Assembly (NCBI GenBank): GCA_900549345.1
Contig: UROC01000002.1
Span: forward strand, 4,003 to 68,002
Origin: an uncultured Collinsella sp.
Lineage (GTDB): Bacteria > Actinomycetota > Coriobacteriia > Coriobacteriales > Coriobacteriaceae
Length of the DNA stretch: 64,000 nt
Direction of reading: 5' to 3'
Positions 16,281-23,920 of the stretch are shown piece after piece. Position numbers and translations under genes: made by a program. Under the pieces are notes generated by a model. It ran no database searches and had not been told where the DNA came from. It was given only the letters and a program-made list of their open reading frames with translations. Every line of letters starts with the position of its first letter. Positions within the stretch are counted from its first letter, which is position 1.

Positions 16281-17219
16281 ATGAAGCTTGCAACTCGTAT
16301 CAACTCCTATTTTCGCGATGGCGACAAGAATCTTGATCGCGTGTTCGCGGAGTTCCAGAGCGTGGGCCTCACGCACGTCGACCTCAACTACCCCGAGCAC
16401 TGCACAGGTGTCACGGCGGAGGACATGGCCGCCAAGCTCGCGGCTCACGAACTGCAGCTGAACGGCTGCGCGCTGCGCTTCCGCAACGCGTTCCTCAACG
16501 GTGACCTGGGCAATGCCGATGATGCCCTTGCCGCGGAAGCCCTTGAGCTCTGCTACGAGGCGTGCGACTACTGCCGCACTGCCGGTGGCAACACGGTGAC
16601 CATCTGGCTCGGCCACGACGGTTTCGACTACAGCTTCCAGATCGCCTATGCTCGCGTCTTCGACCAGCTCGTAGCCGCATTCCAGAAGGTCTGCGATTAT
16701 GCGCCCGACCTCAAGATCTCGATCGAGTACAAACCCTACGAGGAGCGCGCGTACGCGTTCATCGACTCCATGGGCATGACCGGCATGATCCTCAACGCTG
16801 CAGACCGCCCGAACCTGGGCGTCACGCTGGACTACTGCCACATGCTCATGAAGCACGAGAACCCCGCCATGGCCGTCGACCTGTTCGGCCGCGAGGGCAA
16901 GCTCTACGGCATTCACCTAAACGACGGCAACGGTCGCTTCGATGATGGCCTTATGATTGGTACGTCCACGCCGGTGAAGACCCTCGAGTTCCTCTACTAC
17001 GTGAAGAAGCACGGGTACGACAGCGCGATCTACTTCGACACGTTCCCGGTCATCGAACCCGCTGCCGGCGAGGCTACGCAGAACGACCAGATGATTCATC
17101 TGCTCAACGATGCAATCGAGACCGTAGGCATGGAGAAGATCCAATCCGTTATCGATGCAAACGACGCGATTAAGGCAGCCGAGCTTGTCCGCGAGCTCTT
17201 CTGCGCAATGGGGAGGTAA
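16281..17219 (+). CDS. Sugar phosphate isomerase/epimerase (xylose-isomerase-like TIM barrel)
   Basis: 312 residues. ATG 16281 (MKLATRINSYF) lies behind AAAGGA; the frame is open further upstream without support. Motifs fit the AP-endonuclease-2/xylose-isomerase-like barrel: HVDLNYPEH near the first strand, TIWLGHDGFDY, SIEYKPYEERAYAF with a metal-ligand Glu, VTLDYCHMLMK (Asp and His) and IHLNDGNGRFDDGLMIG. These enzymes epimerise or isomerise ketoses using a divalent metal. It is 3 nt upstream of the PTS gene and probably translationally coupled. A ketose 3-epimerase role in an allulose- or allose-like pathway is inferred from neighbours. Confidence 0.82.
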   Translation: MKLATRINSYFRDGDKNLDRVFAEFQSVGLTHVDLNYPEHCTGVTAEDMAAKLAAHELQLNGCALRFRNAFLNGDLGNADDALAAEALELCYEACDYCRTAGGNTVTIWLGHDGFDYSFQIAYARVFDQLVAAFQKVCDYAPDLKISIEYKPYEERAYAFIDSMGMTGMILNAADRPNLGVTLDYCHMLMKHENPAMAVDLFGREGKLYGIHLNDGNGRFDDGLMIGTSTPVKTLEFLYYVKKHGYDSAIYFDTFPVIEPAAGEATQNDQMIHLLNDAIETVGMEKIQSVIDANDAIKAAELVRELFCAMGR

Positions 17220-17222
17220 CCA

Positions 17223-18599
17223 ATGAAACGCGACTGGAACGCGATGGCTCAGGGGATTCTGGACGCCGTCGGTGGTCCCGAGAACATCTCGGGCATGACG
17301 CACTGCGCGACGCGCCTGCGCCTCAATCTCAAGGACGACGCGGCTTGTGACGACGCTGCGGTCAAGGAAGTCGAAGGCGTTGTGAACACGCTGAACAAGG
17401 CTGGTCAGTATCAGGTTCTCATCGGCACTGAGGTCCCGAAGCTGTACGAGAAGTTTGAGCCGCTGGTCAAGGGCTCGGGCGTGGAGATCTCCGCTGCTAC
17501 CAAGGACGAGGGCGAGAGCATCGTCAGCCAGATCTTCTCTGCGATCTCCGGCATCTTTGCCCCGCTGCTGCCCGCCATGGCCGGCTCCGGTATCCTGCGC
17601 GGCTTCGTCATCCTGGCTGCCCAGCTCGGCATCATCGCCGAGGGTACGGGTACCTACACCATCCTGTACACCCTGGCCATGAGCGTGTTCTACTTCCTGC
17701 CCGTGCTGCTCGGCTTCTCGGCCGGTAAGCGCTTCGGCGCGAGCCCGTACCTGTCGGCGCTGCTCGGCGCGTGCCTGCTCTACCCGGACTTCATCGCCCT
17801 CATGGGCGACGCGGGCAACGGCGCCATGACGGATTTCTTCGGCATCCCCGTTGTTCTCATGAGCTACAACTCCACGGTTATCCCCGCCATCCTGTCCGTC
17901 TGGGTCTACTCGTTCCTGTACAAGTGGCTCGATGAGCACGTCTCCGAGATGCTCAAGCTCGTCGTGCTGCCCGCCATCTCCCTGATCGTTATGGTTCCGC
18001 TCACGATGCTCGTCATCGGTCCCCTGGGCGTCTACGCCGGCGAGGGTATCGCCTTCGTGGTCAACTGGCTGATCGAGCGCAGCTCCTTGCTTGCCGGCGT
18101 GCTGGTTGGCGGCGGCTGGTCCGTGCTCGTGTCCATGGGTATCCACTGGGCCGTGAACCCCATTATGATCAACAACATCGCCCAGAACGGCTTCGACTAC
18201 ATCTGCCCCTTCACCTTCGCCTGCAACTTCGCCGTTATCGGCTGCGCCTTCGGCGTGTTCCTCAAGGCCCGCGACCAGAAGCTCAAGAGCTTTGCCATGA
18301 CCGGCGTCGTGTCGATCGCCCTGTCCGCCATCATCGAGCCCACGCTGTTCGGCATGCTCGTGAAGAACAAGAAGGTCTGGCTTGCGCAGATCATCGGTGG
18401 TGCCGTCGGCGGTGCGTTCCTCGGCATCATGAAGGTCGTCACGACTGCCTTCACCTTCGGTTCCGTTACCACGTTCCCGGCTTTCGTGAGCTCCGACCCC
18501 ATGAACTTCGCTTGGGCCATGGCCGGCATGCTCATCTCTGCCGTCGTGGCCGGCGTCCTCGCCTTCATCTTCACCGGCAAGGAGGACCAGCTTGCCTAA
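17223..18599 (+). CDS. PTS sugar transporter, EIIBC
   Basis: 458 residues; the GGGGAGG site at the end of the upstream gene serves as ribosome binding site. The EIIB domain (1-85) has the phosphocysteine in MTHCATRLRLNLKD. The EIIC domain follows from about residue 105 (GIFAPLLPAMAGSGILRGF, YFLPVLLGFSAGKRFG, GIHWAVNPIMINN, IIEPTLFGML). There is no EIIA domain. The family is glucose/sucrose/beta-glucoside. It would take up and phosphorylate the sugar processed by the epimerase, AlsE-type and RpiB-type enzymes of this operon. The sequence differs clearly from the EIIBC at 4304. Confidence 0.88.
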   Translation: MKRDWNAMAQGILDAVGGPENISGMTHCATRLRLNLKDDAACDDAAVKEVEGVVNTLNKAGQYQVLIGTEVPKLYEKFEPLVKGSGVEISAATKDEGESIVSQIFSAISGIFAPLLPAMAGSGILRGFVILAAQLGIIAEGTGTYTILYTLAMSVFYFLPVLLGFSAGKRFGASPYLSALLGACLLYPDFIALMGDAGNGAMTDFFGIPVVLMSYNSTVIPAILSVWVYSFLYKWLDEHVSEMLKLVVLPAISLIVMVPLTMLVIGPLGVYAGEGIAFVVNWLIERSSLLAGVLVGGGWSVLVSMGIHWAVNPIMINNIAQNGFDYICPFTFACNFAVIGCAFGVFLKARDQKLKSFAMTGVVSIALSAIIEPTLFGMLVKNKKVWLAQIIGGAVGGAFLGIMKVVTTAFTFGSVTTFPAFVSSDPMNFAWAMAGMLISAVVAGVLAFIFTGKEDQLA

Positions 18600-18747
18600 G
18601 AGCTTGAGGTGCGCTTCCCTTGGGTGCTGTCTCACTTGAGGCGCGGTGCCTCGCCCGGGGCTCGTTATCCTTGCTCAAGGAGCGTCGCCCTTACGTGAGG
18701 ACGTCAACCTCGTTCAAATTGTGAACGAGCGGGTTGGTCAATCGATT

Positions 18748-18786
18748 AAAACGGCCGTTATCGTTGCGGATGGCGGCCGTTTTTCT
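18748..18786 (+). terminator. Terminator between PTS and deoR-type genes
   Basis: AAAACGGCCG pairs with CGGCCGTTTT (stem plus U-run, 18774-18786). Just upstream, TCGTTCA-aattg-TGAACGA (18710-18728) is a perfect inverted repeat that could be an operator. The hairpin probably reduces read-through into the regulator gene. Confidence 0.7.
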
Positions 18787-18856
18787 GCTCGTGCGTTACA
18801 CTTCTCGAAAAGAAATGAACGAGCGTGAAGCAAAGTGGTTTGGAGAGGTTCCCGAT

Positions 18857-19600
18857 ATGATCCCGTATGAGCGCCAGGAGCGAATTGTAGAGTGCCTGCA
18901 GAAGTCGGGCCTTGTGAGGATTTCTGAGCTGCAGGAGGAGCTGCCGGGCGTTTCTATTTCGACGCTGCGCCGCGACCTCAAGGAGCTGGAGGCGCTCGGC
19001 AAGGTTGAGCACCTTTCGGGCGGCGCGGTGAAGTTGGTCTCGGCCGTTCACGAGGTGAGTATCTCGACGCGCTCGGGTTTGCATGGGAACGAGAAGGATC
19101 AGATTGCCCAGGTCGCCCTGCGTCTGGTTGAGGACGGGGACACGCTCTATCTGGACTCCGGTTCAACCTGCACGGCCCTGCTGCGCCTGCTGCTCGACCG
19201 CGACGTGACGATCTACACGACGGACGCCTCGGCGTGCCTGATTAAGAGCGAGACGCGCGCCCAGCTCATCGTAGTGGGTGGCGAGTTCAACCACGTGAAC
19301 TCCTCGTTTTGCGGCTCCATGACCGAGTCGATCCTGCGCGATCTGTACTTTGACAAGGCGTTCATCGGGACCAACGCGATTGACGAAGACCGGGGCATCA
19401 TGACGCCCTCGTATGTGGAGGCAACGAAGAAGCGCATCGTGCGCGAGAACTCGAATAAGGCGTACGTGCTGTGCGACAGCTCGAAGTTTCATAAGTTCTC
19501 AAATGTTCGGGCTTTTGGGTTTGATGGCGTGGCGATCATCGCGGAATCCTATGACGAGAAGATCGCCCAACATGCGCGCCTGATCACGCCGGAGGCGTAG
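18857..19600 (+). CDS. DeoR/GlpR-family transcriptional regulator
   Basis: 247 residues. ATG 18857 (MIPYERQERIVECL) follows GGAGAGG by 8 nt; upstream in-frame ATGs lack sites. Residues 3-57 are a DeoR helix-turn-helix (RISELQEELPGVSISTLRRDLKELE). The C-terminal sugar-phosphate sensor domain carries the typical DSGSTCTALLRLL, TTDASACL, GGEFN and DKAFIGTNAID motifs and ends with an SSKFHKFS-type segment. Such proteins usually repress the adjacent sugar operon until a sugar phosphate binds. It lies between the PTS and AlsE-type genes, so the local operon is its likely target. Confidence 0.88.
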   Translation: MIPYERQERIVECLQKSGLVRISELQEELPGVSISTLRRDLKELEALGKVEHLSGGAVKLVSAVHEVSISTRSGLHGNEKDQIAQVALRLVEDGDTLYLDSGSTCTALLRLLLDRDVTIYTTDASACLIKSETRAQLIVVGGEFNHVNSSFCGSMTESILRDLYFDKAFIGTNAIDEDRGIMTPSYVEATKKRIVRENSNKAYVLCDSSKFHKFSNVRAFGFDGVAIIAESYDEKIAQHARLITPEA

Positions 19601-19691
19601 GGTTCAAGGCCCACGCCCGTGCGAGCACGGCCCATGGTGGCCAGCTGAATGGCGGGGCCTCTTTCTAGGGAACACAACGGCTTTTCGCCGT

Positions 19692-19820
19692 ACGGAATCC
19701 GTATGACGCCAGCTAGATAGACAAATATGACAACGTTGTGAATCTAGAGAAACCTGTAGGTTAACAACGTGGTTAAACGATTAATCAGCCAGACTTTAGA
19801 TACAGGTTAAACGATTAATT
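19692..19820 (+). promoter_or_regulatory. Regulatory region with repeated GGTTAAACGATTAAT operators
   Basis: Two near-identical sites, GGTTAAACGATTAATC (19771-19786) and GGTTAAACGATTAATT (19805-19820), precede the AlsE-type gene, with a further GGTTAAC at 19759. They share TTAA-N4-TTAA with a site just upstream of the LacI-type gene (TTAACAGGTTAA, 22375-22386) and with 22564-22579. A TACGGA-A-TCCGTA palindrome lies at 19691-19703. They are probably operators of that LacI regulator. Confidence 0.6.
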
Positions 19821-19861
19821 ATCAACGAGTAGATAACCAATGAGCAGATAAGGAGTTCACC

Positions 19862-20515
19862 ATGTTGCTCTGCCCCAGCCTCATGTGCGCCGACTACGGC
19901 AACCTGCGTGCGACCGTCGAGGAGCTCGACGCCGCCGGCATTGATATCTTCCATTGCGACGTGATGGACGGCAGTTTCGTTCCCAACTTCGCCATGGGCC
20001 TCGAGGACATTAAGGCCGTGCGTGCTGCTACTAACAAGCTCGTCGACGTGCACCTTATGGTCGAGAACCCCGCCAGCAAGGTGGAGCTTTTTGCCGCCGC
20101 GGGCGCGGACATCATCTACATCCACCCGGAGTCCGAGCGCTACGTGGTCAAGACCCTCGCCGCGATCAAGTCTCTTGGCAAGAGCGCCGGTATTGCCGTG
20201 AACCCCGACACCTCGATTTCCGAGGTTGAGGAGATGCTGAACCTCTGCGACTACGTGATGGTCATGACGGTGAATCCGGGTTTTGCCGGCCAGAGCTTTA
20301 TCGAGTTCACGAACGACAAGGTACGTCGCCTTGCCGCTCTTAAGGAACGTTTCGGCTTTGAGCTCATGATCGACGGCGCCTGCTCGCCCGAGCGCGTGCG
20401 CGACCTGTCCGCTATCGGCGCGGACGGCTTCATCTTGGGTACCAGTGCGCTGTTTGGCAAGGACGCCGGTTACGAGGAGTGCCTGCGCCGTCTGCGCGCC
20501 GGCGAGGTGTATTAG
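19862..20515 (+). CDS. alsE: Allulose-6-phosphate 3-epimerase-type (RPE family) enzyme
   Basis: 217 residues; AAGGAG precedes the start. It is a ribulose-phosphate-3-epimerase-fold barrel: PSLMCADYGNL, FHCDVMDGSFVPN, VHLMVENP, IYIHPES, VMTVNPGFAGQSF and MIDGACS. Two positions favour AlsE over Rpe: PSLMC instead of PSILSAD near the N-terminus, and GTSALF instead of GSAIF near the C-terminus, both as in E. coli AlsE. It would convert allulose-6-phosphate to fructose-6-phosphate. With the RpiB-type gene 69 nt downstream it fits an allose/allulose pathway. A ribulose-phosphate role is not excluded. Confidence 0.8.
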   Translation: MLLCPSLMCADYGNLRATVEELDAAGIDIFHCDVMDGSFVPNFAMGLEDIKAVRAATNKLVDVHLMVENPASKVELFAAAGADIIYIHPESERYVVKTLAAIKSLGKSAGIAVNPDTSISEVEEMLNLCDYVMVMTVNPGFAGQSFIEFTNDKVRRLAALKERFGFELMIDGACSPERVRDLSAIGADGFILGTSALFGKDAGYEECLRRLRAGEVY

Positions 20516-20584
20516 ACACGAAAAGGCAAATTAGGACGAAATAAGCGCGCGACACGCGCGAGCGGATTTGGAAAGGGGTCTCTT

Positions 20585-21061
20585 ATGAAGATCGGTATTG
20601 GAAACGACCACGTTGCGGTTGAGTACAAGGAAGCCATTGCGGCTTATATCCAGGAGAAGTACGGCTATGAGGTCGTGAACTTCGGCACGGACAGCACCGA
20701 GCGCTTTGACTATCCCATCGCGGGTGAGGCCGTGGCGAACGCGGTCGTGGCCGGGGAAGTCGATCGCGGTATCGTGATCTGCGGCACGGGAGTGGGCATT
20801 TCGCTTGCCGCGAACAAGGTGCGCGGTATCCGTTGCTGCACCTGCTCTGAGCCGTATTCCGCTCGCTTGTCACGCGAGCACAACAACACCAACATGCTCG
20901 CATTTGGTGCTCGCGTGGTAGGCATCGAGCTGGCCAAGATGATCGTCGACGCCTGGCTCACCGGCGAGTTCGAGGGCGGCCGTCACAAGCGCCGCATCGA
21001 TATGATTCGCCAGATCGAGGCTCGTCAGCTCGTGCGTGCGGAGGAAGCACGCGGCTGGTAG
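20585..21061 (+). CDS. rpiB: RpiB/LacA-family sugar-phosphate isomerase
   Basis: 158 residues; GGAAAGGGGT lies before the start. Family hallmarks are GIGNDHVAVEYKE (usually GSDHAG), FDYPIAGEAVA, GIVICGTGVGISLAANKVRG with the catalytic Cys, and EHNNTNMLAFGARV. It interconverts ribose-5-phosphate with ribulose-5-phosphate, or allose-6-phosphate with allulose-6-phosphate. The adjacent AlsE-type epimerase makes the second reaction likely here. It is the last gene of the operon and is followed directly by a strong terminator. Confidence 0.88.
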   Translation: MKIGIGNDHVAVEYKEAIAAYIQEKYGYEVVNFGTDSTERFDYPIAGEAVANAVVAGEVDRGIVICGTGVGISLAANKVRGIRCCTCSEPYSARLSREHNNTNMLAFGARVVGIELAKMIVDAWLTGEFEGGRHKRRIDMIRQIEARQLVRAEEARGW

Positions 21062-21064
21062 TGG

Positions 21065-21098
21065 AAAAGCCCGTCACCCGTGTGGTGGCGGGCTTTTT
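21065..21098 (+). terminator. Terminator of the sugar operon
   Basis: AAAAGCCCGTCACC pairs with GGTGGCGGGCTTTTT, a near-perfect stem ending in a U-run, starting 4 nt after the rpiB stop codon. The remaining roughly 240 nt before the LacI-type gene hold no gene that I can support. Confidence 0.85.
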
Positions 21099-21338
21099 GC
21101 ATATCGCGCGTGGGATAGAGCGCATGCGAGAGGAAAGCTCGGCTGCTTCGGGCGGTGTTGGAGGGGGTGCCTGAGAAGACCGAGATCATGCACATCGCCT
21201 AACTGTGGTTTCTTCCATTGTCATCCATCCGCTACTCAGCAGGTCGTCCCTAAACCGTCCGAAACAGCCGAGTTTTGGAAACCGACTCCCTCGGGGGATA
21301 GGCTGAGCATCACGTTGGGACCATTTACCACCCGTGGT

Positions 21339-22349
21339 CTAACTGCTCGCGCGCTGCACGAGCTTGACAGGGACAAGCGTCTCCATCTCGGGTTTCTCGC
21401 CGCGCAGCAGGGCGAGCAGGGCCTGACATCCCTCGTGCGCGAGGCGCTCGGGGAAGCGGCGAATGGTGCTGATCTGCGGCGTCGGGATCTGCGCGTACAC
21501 GGAATCGTCGAAACCGATGAGGCGGACGTCCTCGGGTACGCGCTTGCCGGCCGCAACGAGCGCCCGCAGCGCACCCACGGCAGCGTGGTCGCTATGGGCA
21601 AAGATGCCGTCGACGGGGCAACCCGTGGAGAGGAAGTCGGTCACGAGTTCCTCAGACTCGATGATGCTCGGCTGCTTGCCCGAGACAAACAGCTGGTAGT
21701 CGCGGCACAGCGGCATCCCATGCGCGGCAAGCGCCCGCTCGTAGCCCATCTGACGCTCGTTTCCGGGGTAGTTGGCCGTAAAACTCGAGATGCTCAGGAT
21801 GTTCTTGCAGCCGCGCTCGATGAGGTGCTCGGTTGCCATGTAGCCGCCGCCGATGTTGTCGGAACCCACGTGCGGGAAACCGAGGTCGTTTTCGGGCGCG
21901 CGGTCGATGCAGACCACGGGAATGCCGTGGGGGACAAATTCGCCGTCGAGCCTGCGCAGGCCGGAGATGCAGATGATGCCATCGGCTTGTTTGCTCGCAA
22001 GCGTGCGGAAGTAATCGCGCTCGCGGGCGGGGTCGTTGGCGCTGTTGCAGACAAAGACCGAGTAGTCCTCGGTGGCGAGCTCGCGTTCCACATGCAGGGC
22101 GATCTTGGAAAAGAAGTCGTTCGAGATGTCCGGCACGATCATGCCGATGGTCCGGGACTGGGCCATGCGGAGGCTCTTCGCCGCCATATTCGTGACGTAG
22201 CCGTATTCCTCGACGGCGGCTTCAACACGCTCGCGGGTGTCTTCGGAAAAACGGCCACTGCCGTTGATGACGTGGGAGACCGTGGCGACGGATACGCCGG
22301 CCGCTGCGGCAATCTGGCGCATGGACGAGCGCTTGCCGGGTGTGGGCAT
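21339..22349 (-). CDS. LacI-family transcriptional regulator
   Basis: 336 residues. Residues 9-55 are a LacI helix-turn-helix and hinge (MRQIAAAAGVSVATVSHVINGSGRFSEDTR, with YVTNMAAKSLR). The remainder is a periplasmic-binding-protein-like sensor (IGMIVPDISNDFFSKIA, VVCIDRAPEND, VGSDNIGGGYMATEHLI, IFAHSDHAAVGALRAL, IGFDDSVYAQIPTPQISTI). GGAGGCCCC lies before the start. It converges with the sugar operon, and the shared TTAA-N4-TTAA sites near its own promoter and the alsE gene point to control of this operon plus autoregulation. The effector is presumably the pathway sugar. Confidence 0.88.
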   Translation of the reverse strand: MPTPGKRSSMRQIAAAAGVSVATVSHVINGSGRFSEDTRERVEAAVEEYGYVTNMAAKSLRMAQSRTIGMIVPDISNDFFSKIALHVERELATEDYSVFVCNSANDPARERDYFRTLASKQADGIICISGLRRLDGEFVPHGIPVVCIDRAPENDLGFPHVGSDNIGGGYMATEHLIERGCKNILSISSFTANYPGNERQMGYERALAAHGMPLCRDYQLFVSGKQPSIIESEELVTDFLSTGCPVDGIFAHSDHAAVGALRALVAAGKRVPEDVRLIGFDDSVYAQIPTPQISTIRRFPERLAHEGCQALLALLRGEKPEMETLVPVKLVQRASS

Positions 22350-22372
22350 GGGGCCTCCTGCTGTTTGCGAGT

Positions 22373-22388
22373 GGTTAACAGGTTAACT
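22373..22388. promoter_or_regulatory. Putative autoregulatory LacI operator
   Basis: TTAACAGGTTAA sits about 25 nt upstream of the LacI-type start codon. It shares the TTAA-N4-TTAA layout with the two sites before alsE. Confidence 0.5.
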
Positions 22389-22563
22389 GAGATTGTAGCG
22401 CATGCGCGATGCCGCGATGGACTCCATGTGCCCAGCCTATAAACTACGCCGCTGAACAGGCAATATTATCCATATGTAGGACCTGAGTAACAAAACGCCG
22501 CCGTTTGCTCGACGGTATGGGACCGCTTGTCGCCAGCGGATATAAGGGCTCTCAGTCCAATGT

Positions 22564-22579
22564 GGATAAACGTTTAACC
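22564..22579. promoter_or_regulatory. Further GGTTAAACGTTTATCC operator-like site
   Basis: On the minus strand the site reads GGTTAAACGTTTATCC, differing from the alsE-upstream sites only in the right half. It lies between the divergent LacI-type gene and pyrE, about 215 nt from the former. Which gene it serves is unclear. Confidence 0.45.
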
Positions 22580-22715
22580 TACAAAGCGTCAAAACATCGG
22601 CGCTCAATACGTCAAACACGAACCCTCAACGGGGGAGTGGCGTCGAGAGCGCTATGGAGGTGTGCAGAGAACGGTTAAAAACACTCCGGAGAGCGATCAC
22701 ATAGAAGCAGGGCAG

Positions 22716-22751
22716 GCACCTCAGCGGCATCGGTTCGCTGAGGTGCTTTCT
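22716..22751 (+). terminator. Terminator-like hairpin in the pyrE leader (possible attenuator)
   Basis: GCACCTCAGCG (22716-22726) pairs perfectly with CGCTGAGGTGC (22736-22746), followed by TTTCT. No gene ends upstream on this strand; the preceding gene is divergent. It therefore lies in the pyrE leader and could attenuate transcription. A 16-codon frame (22654-22704) ends just before it but lacks a convincing ribosome binding site. The rest of the 468-nt gap holds the LacI operators noted separately. Confidence 0.6.
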
Positions 22752-22817
22752 GGTAAGCTAAGAACCGGATTCACACGCGCCCGTCCAAGCTGGACGCGCC
22801 TATTGGAAGGGAGACCC

Positions 22818-23498
22818 ATGGAGGCTTACAAGCAAGAATTCATCAAGTTCATGGTCGAGTCCGACGTGCTTAAGTTTGGCAGCTTTACGCTCAAGAGCGG
22901 CCGTCAGTCCCCGTTCTTTATGAACGCCGGCGCCTACGTGACGGGCTATCAGCTCAAGAAGCTGGGCGAGTATTACGCCCAGGCCATCCACGATAACTTT
23001 GGCGACGACTTTGACGTGCTGTTTGGGCCGGCCTACAAGGGCATTCCCCTGGCCGTCGTGACCGCGATTGCCTACCACGAGCTGTACGGCAAGGAGGTCA
23101 AGTACTGCTGCGACCGCAAGGAGGCCAAGGACCACGGTGCCGATAAGGGCAACCTGCTGGGTTATGAGCCCAAGGACGGCGACCGCGTGGTCATGGTCGA
23201 GGACGTCACCACCAGCGGCAAGTCCATCGACGAGACCTATCCCAAGGTTAAGGCTGCTGCCGACGTCGAAATCAAGGGCCTGATCGTGTCCCTCAACCGC
23301 ATGGAGGTCGGCAAGGGCGGCGTGACCACCGCGCAGAAGGAGATCGAGGCAAAGTACGGTTTCCCCGTCGCGAGCATCGTTTCCATGGCCGAGGTCGTCG
23401 AGACCCTCTACAACCACGAGATCGACGGCAAGGTCGTCATCGACGACGAGCTCAAGACCGCTATCGACGCCTACTACGAGCAGTACGGAGCTCGTTAG
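22818..23498 (+). CDS. pyrE: Orotate phosphoribosyltransferase
   Basis: 226 residues; GGAAGGGAGACCC precedes the start. Motifs are FTLKSGRQSPFFMNAGAY (orotate and PRPP region), LFGPAYKGIPLAV, KYCCDRKEAKDHG (flexible loop) and the PRPP-binding VVMVEDVTTSGKS. The enzyme makes orotidine-5'-phosphate from orotate and PRPP in cytosolic pyrimidine synthesis. The length is slightly above the usual 200-215. It stands alone here, with a possible attenuator before it and a structured 3' element starting at the last base of its stop codon. Confidence 0.93.
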   Translation: MEAYKQEFIKFMVESDVLKFGSFTLKSGRQSPFFMNAGAYVTGYQLKKLGEYYAQAIHDNFGDDFDVLFGPAYKGIPLAVVTAIAYHELYGKEVKYCCDRKEAKDHGADKGNLLGYEPKDGDRVVMVEDVTTSGKSIDETYPKVKAAADVEIKGLIVSLNRMEVGKGGVTTAQKEIEAKYGFPVASIVSMAEVVETLYNHEIDGKVVIDDELKTAIDAYYEQYGAR

Positions 23499-23638
23499 TT
23501 ACGGCGTTTTACCAAACGCCGTAACTGCTCGACGCTGCAAACCCGCCAGAGCGGCAATCTGCCTTTCAACTTCGGCGGCATGATCGAAAGATCAATGCCG
23601 CCTCGTTTCAAGGCACCTTGCTCGCTCTGGCGGGTTTT
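23498..23638 (+). ncRNA. Candidate structured 3'-UTR RNA element, copy 1
   Basis: It starts at the final base of the pyrE stop. A first hairpin has outer GTTACG/CGTAAC, inner GGCG/CGCC and loop region TTTTACCAAA (23498-23525). Then GACGCTGC leads into a 12-bp helix, CCCGCCAGAGCG (23542-23553) with CGCTCTGGCGGG (23623-23634), enclosing ATCTGCCTTTCAA, an inner GAAA-capped hairpin (GGCGGCAT.GATC/GATC.ATGCCGCC) and TTTCAAGGCACCTTG. The element at 35315-35455 (minus strand) keeps the single-stranded motifs while its helices differ by paired changes. It ends GGGTTTTC, so it may also terminate pyrE. Confidence 0.65.
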
Positions 23639-23658
23639 CGCTCATATGACCCAATCCG

Positions 23659-23920
23659 CTGTCAAGAGCCACAATGGCCCCGCCGACCGCTTGCAATCGG
23701 TCGGCGGGGCCTGCCGTTAACCCGTCCCGGTCCGCCCCCGGCATGTCATCGACGCCTTCGGCTCAGTCTCATATCCGCGGATACCGTTCTGTCGGCCCGC
23801 ACTCCATTCCTTCGGCGGGGTTCCCCAAGTCTGTCGGGGCGCATGCGGAGGGCTCCGCGCGCACAGCGAAATAGGGGGTATCCCCGAAGGCCGCCCGGCT
23901 CGCCGGGACGGGGGCTATGT
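23659..23920 (-). ncRNA. Non-coding 3' end of the IS, candidate bridge RNA region
   Basis: About 260 nt between the transposase stop and the terminal repeat hold no gene. A perfect 14-bp hairpin (GGCCCCGCCGACCG with CGGTCGGCGGGGCC, 23676-23711) lies next to the terminal repeat. IS110-family elements encode a bridge RNA in their long non-coding end, on the downstream side in the IS1111 group. That assignment is from family knowledge; I cannot fold the region here. Confidence 0.4.

Noticed and set aside
16917..18635. 572-codon open frame antisense to the second PTS gene
   Set aside because: Extremely Asp/Glu/Gly/His-rich, no family motif, and the opposite strand encodes a clear EIIBC.
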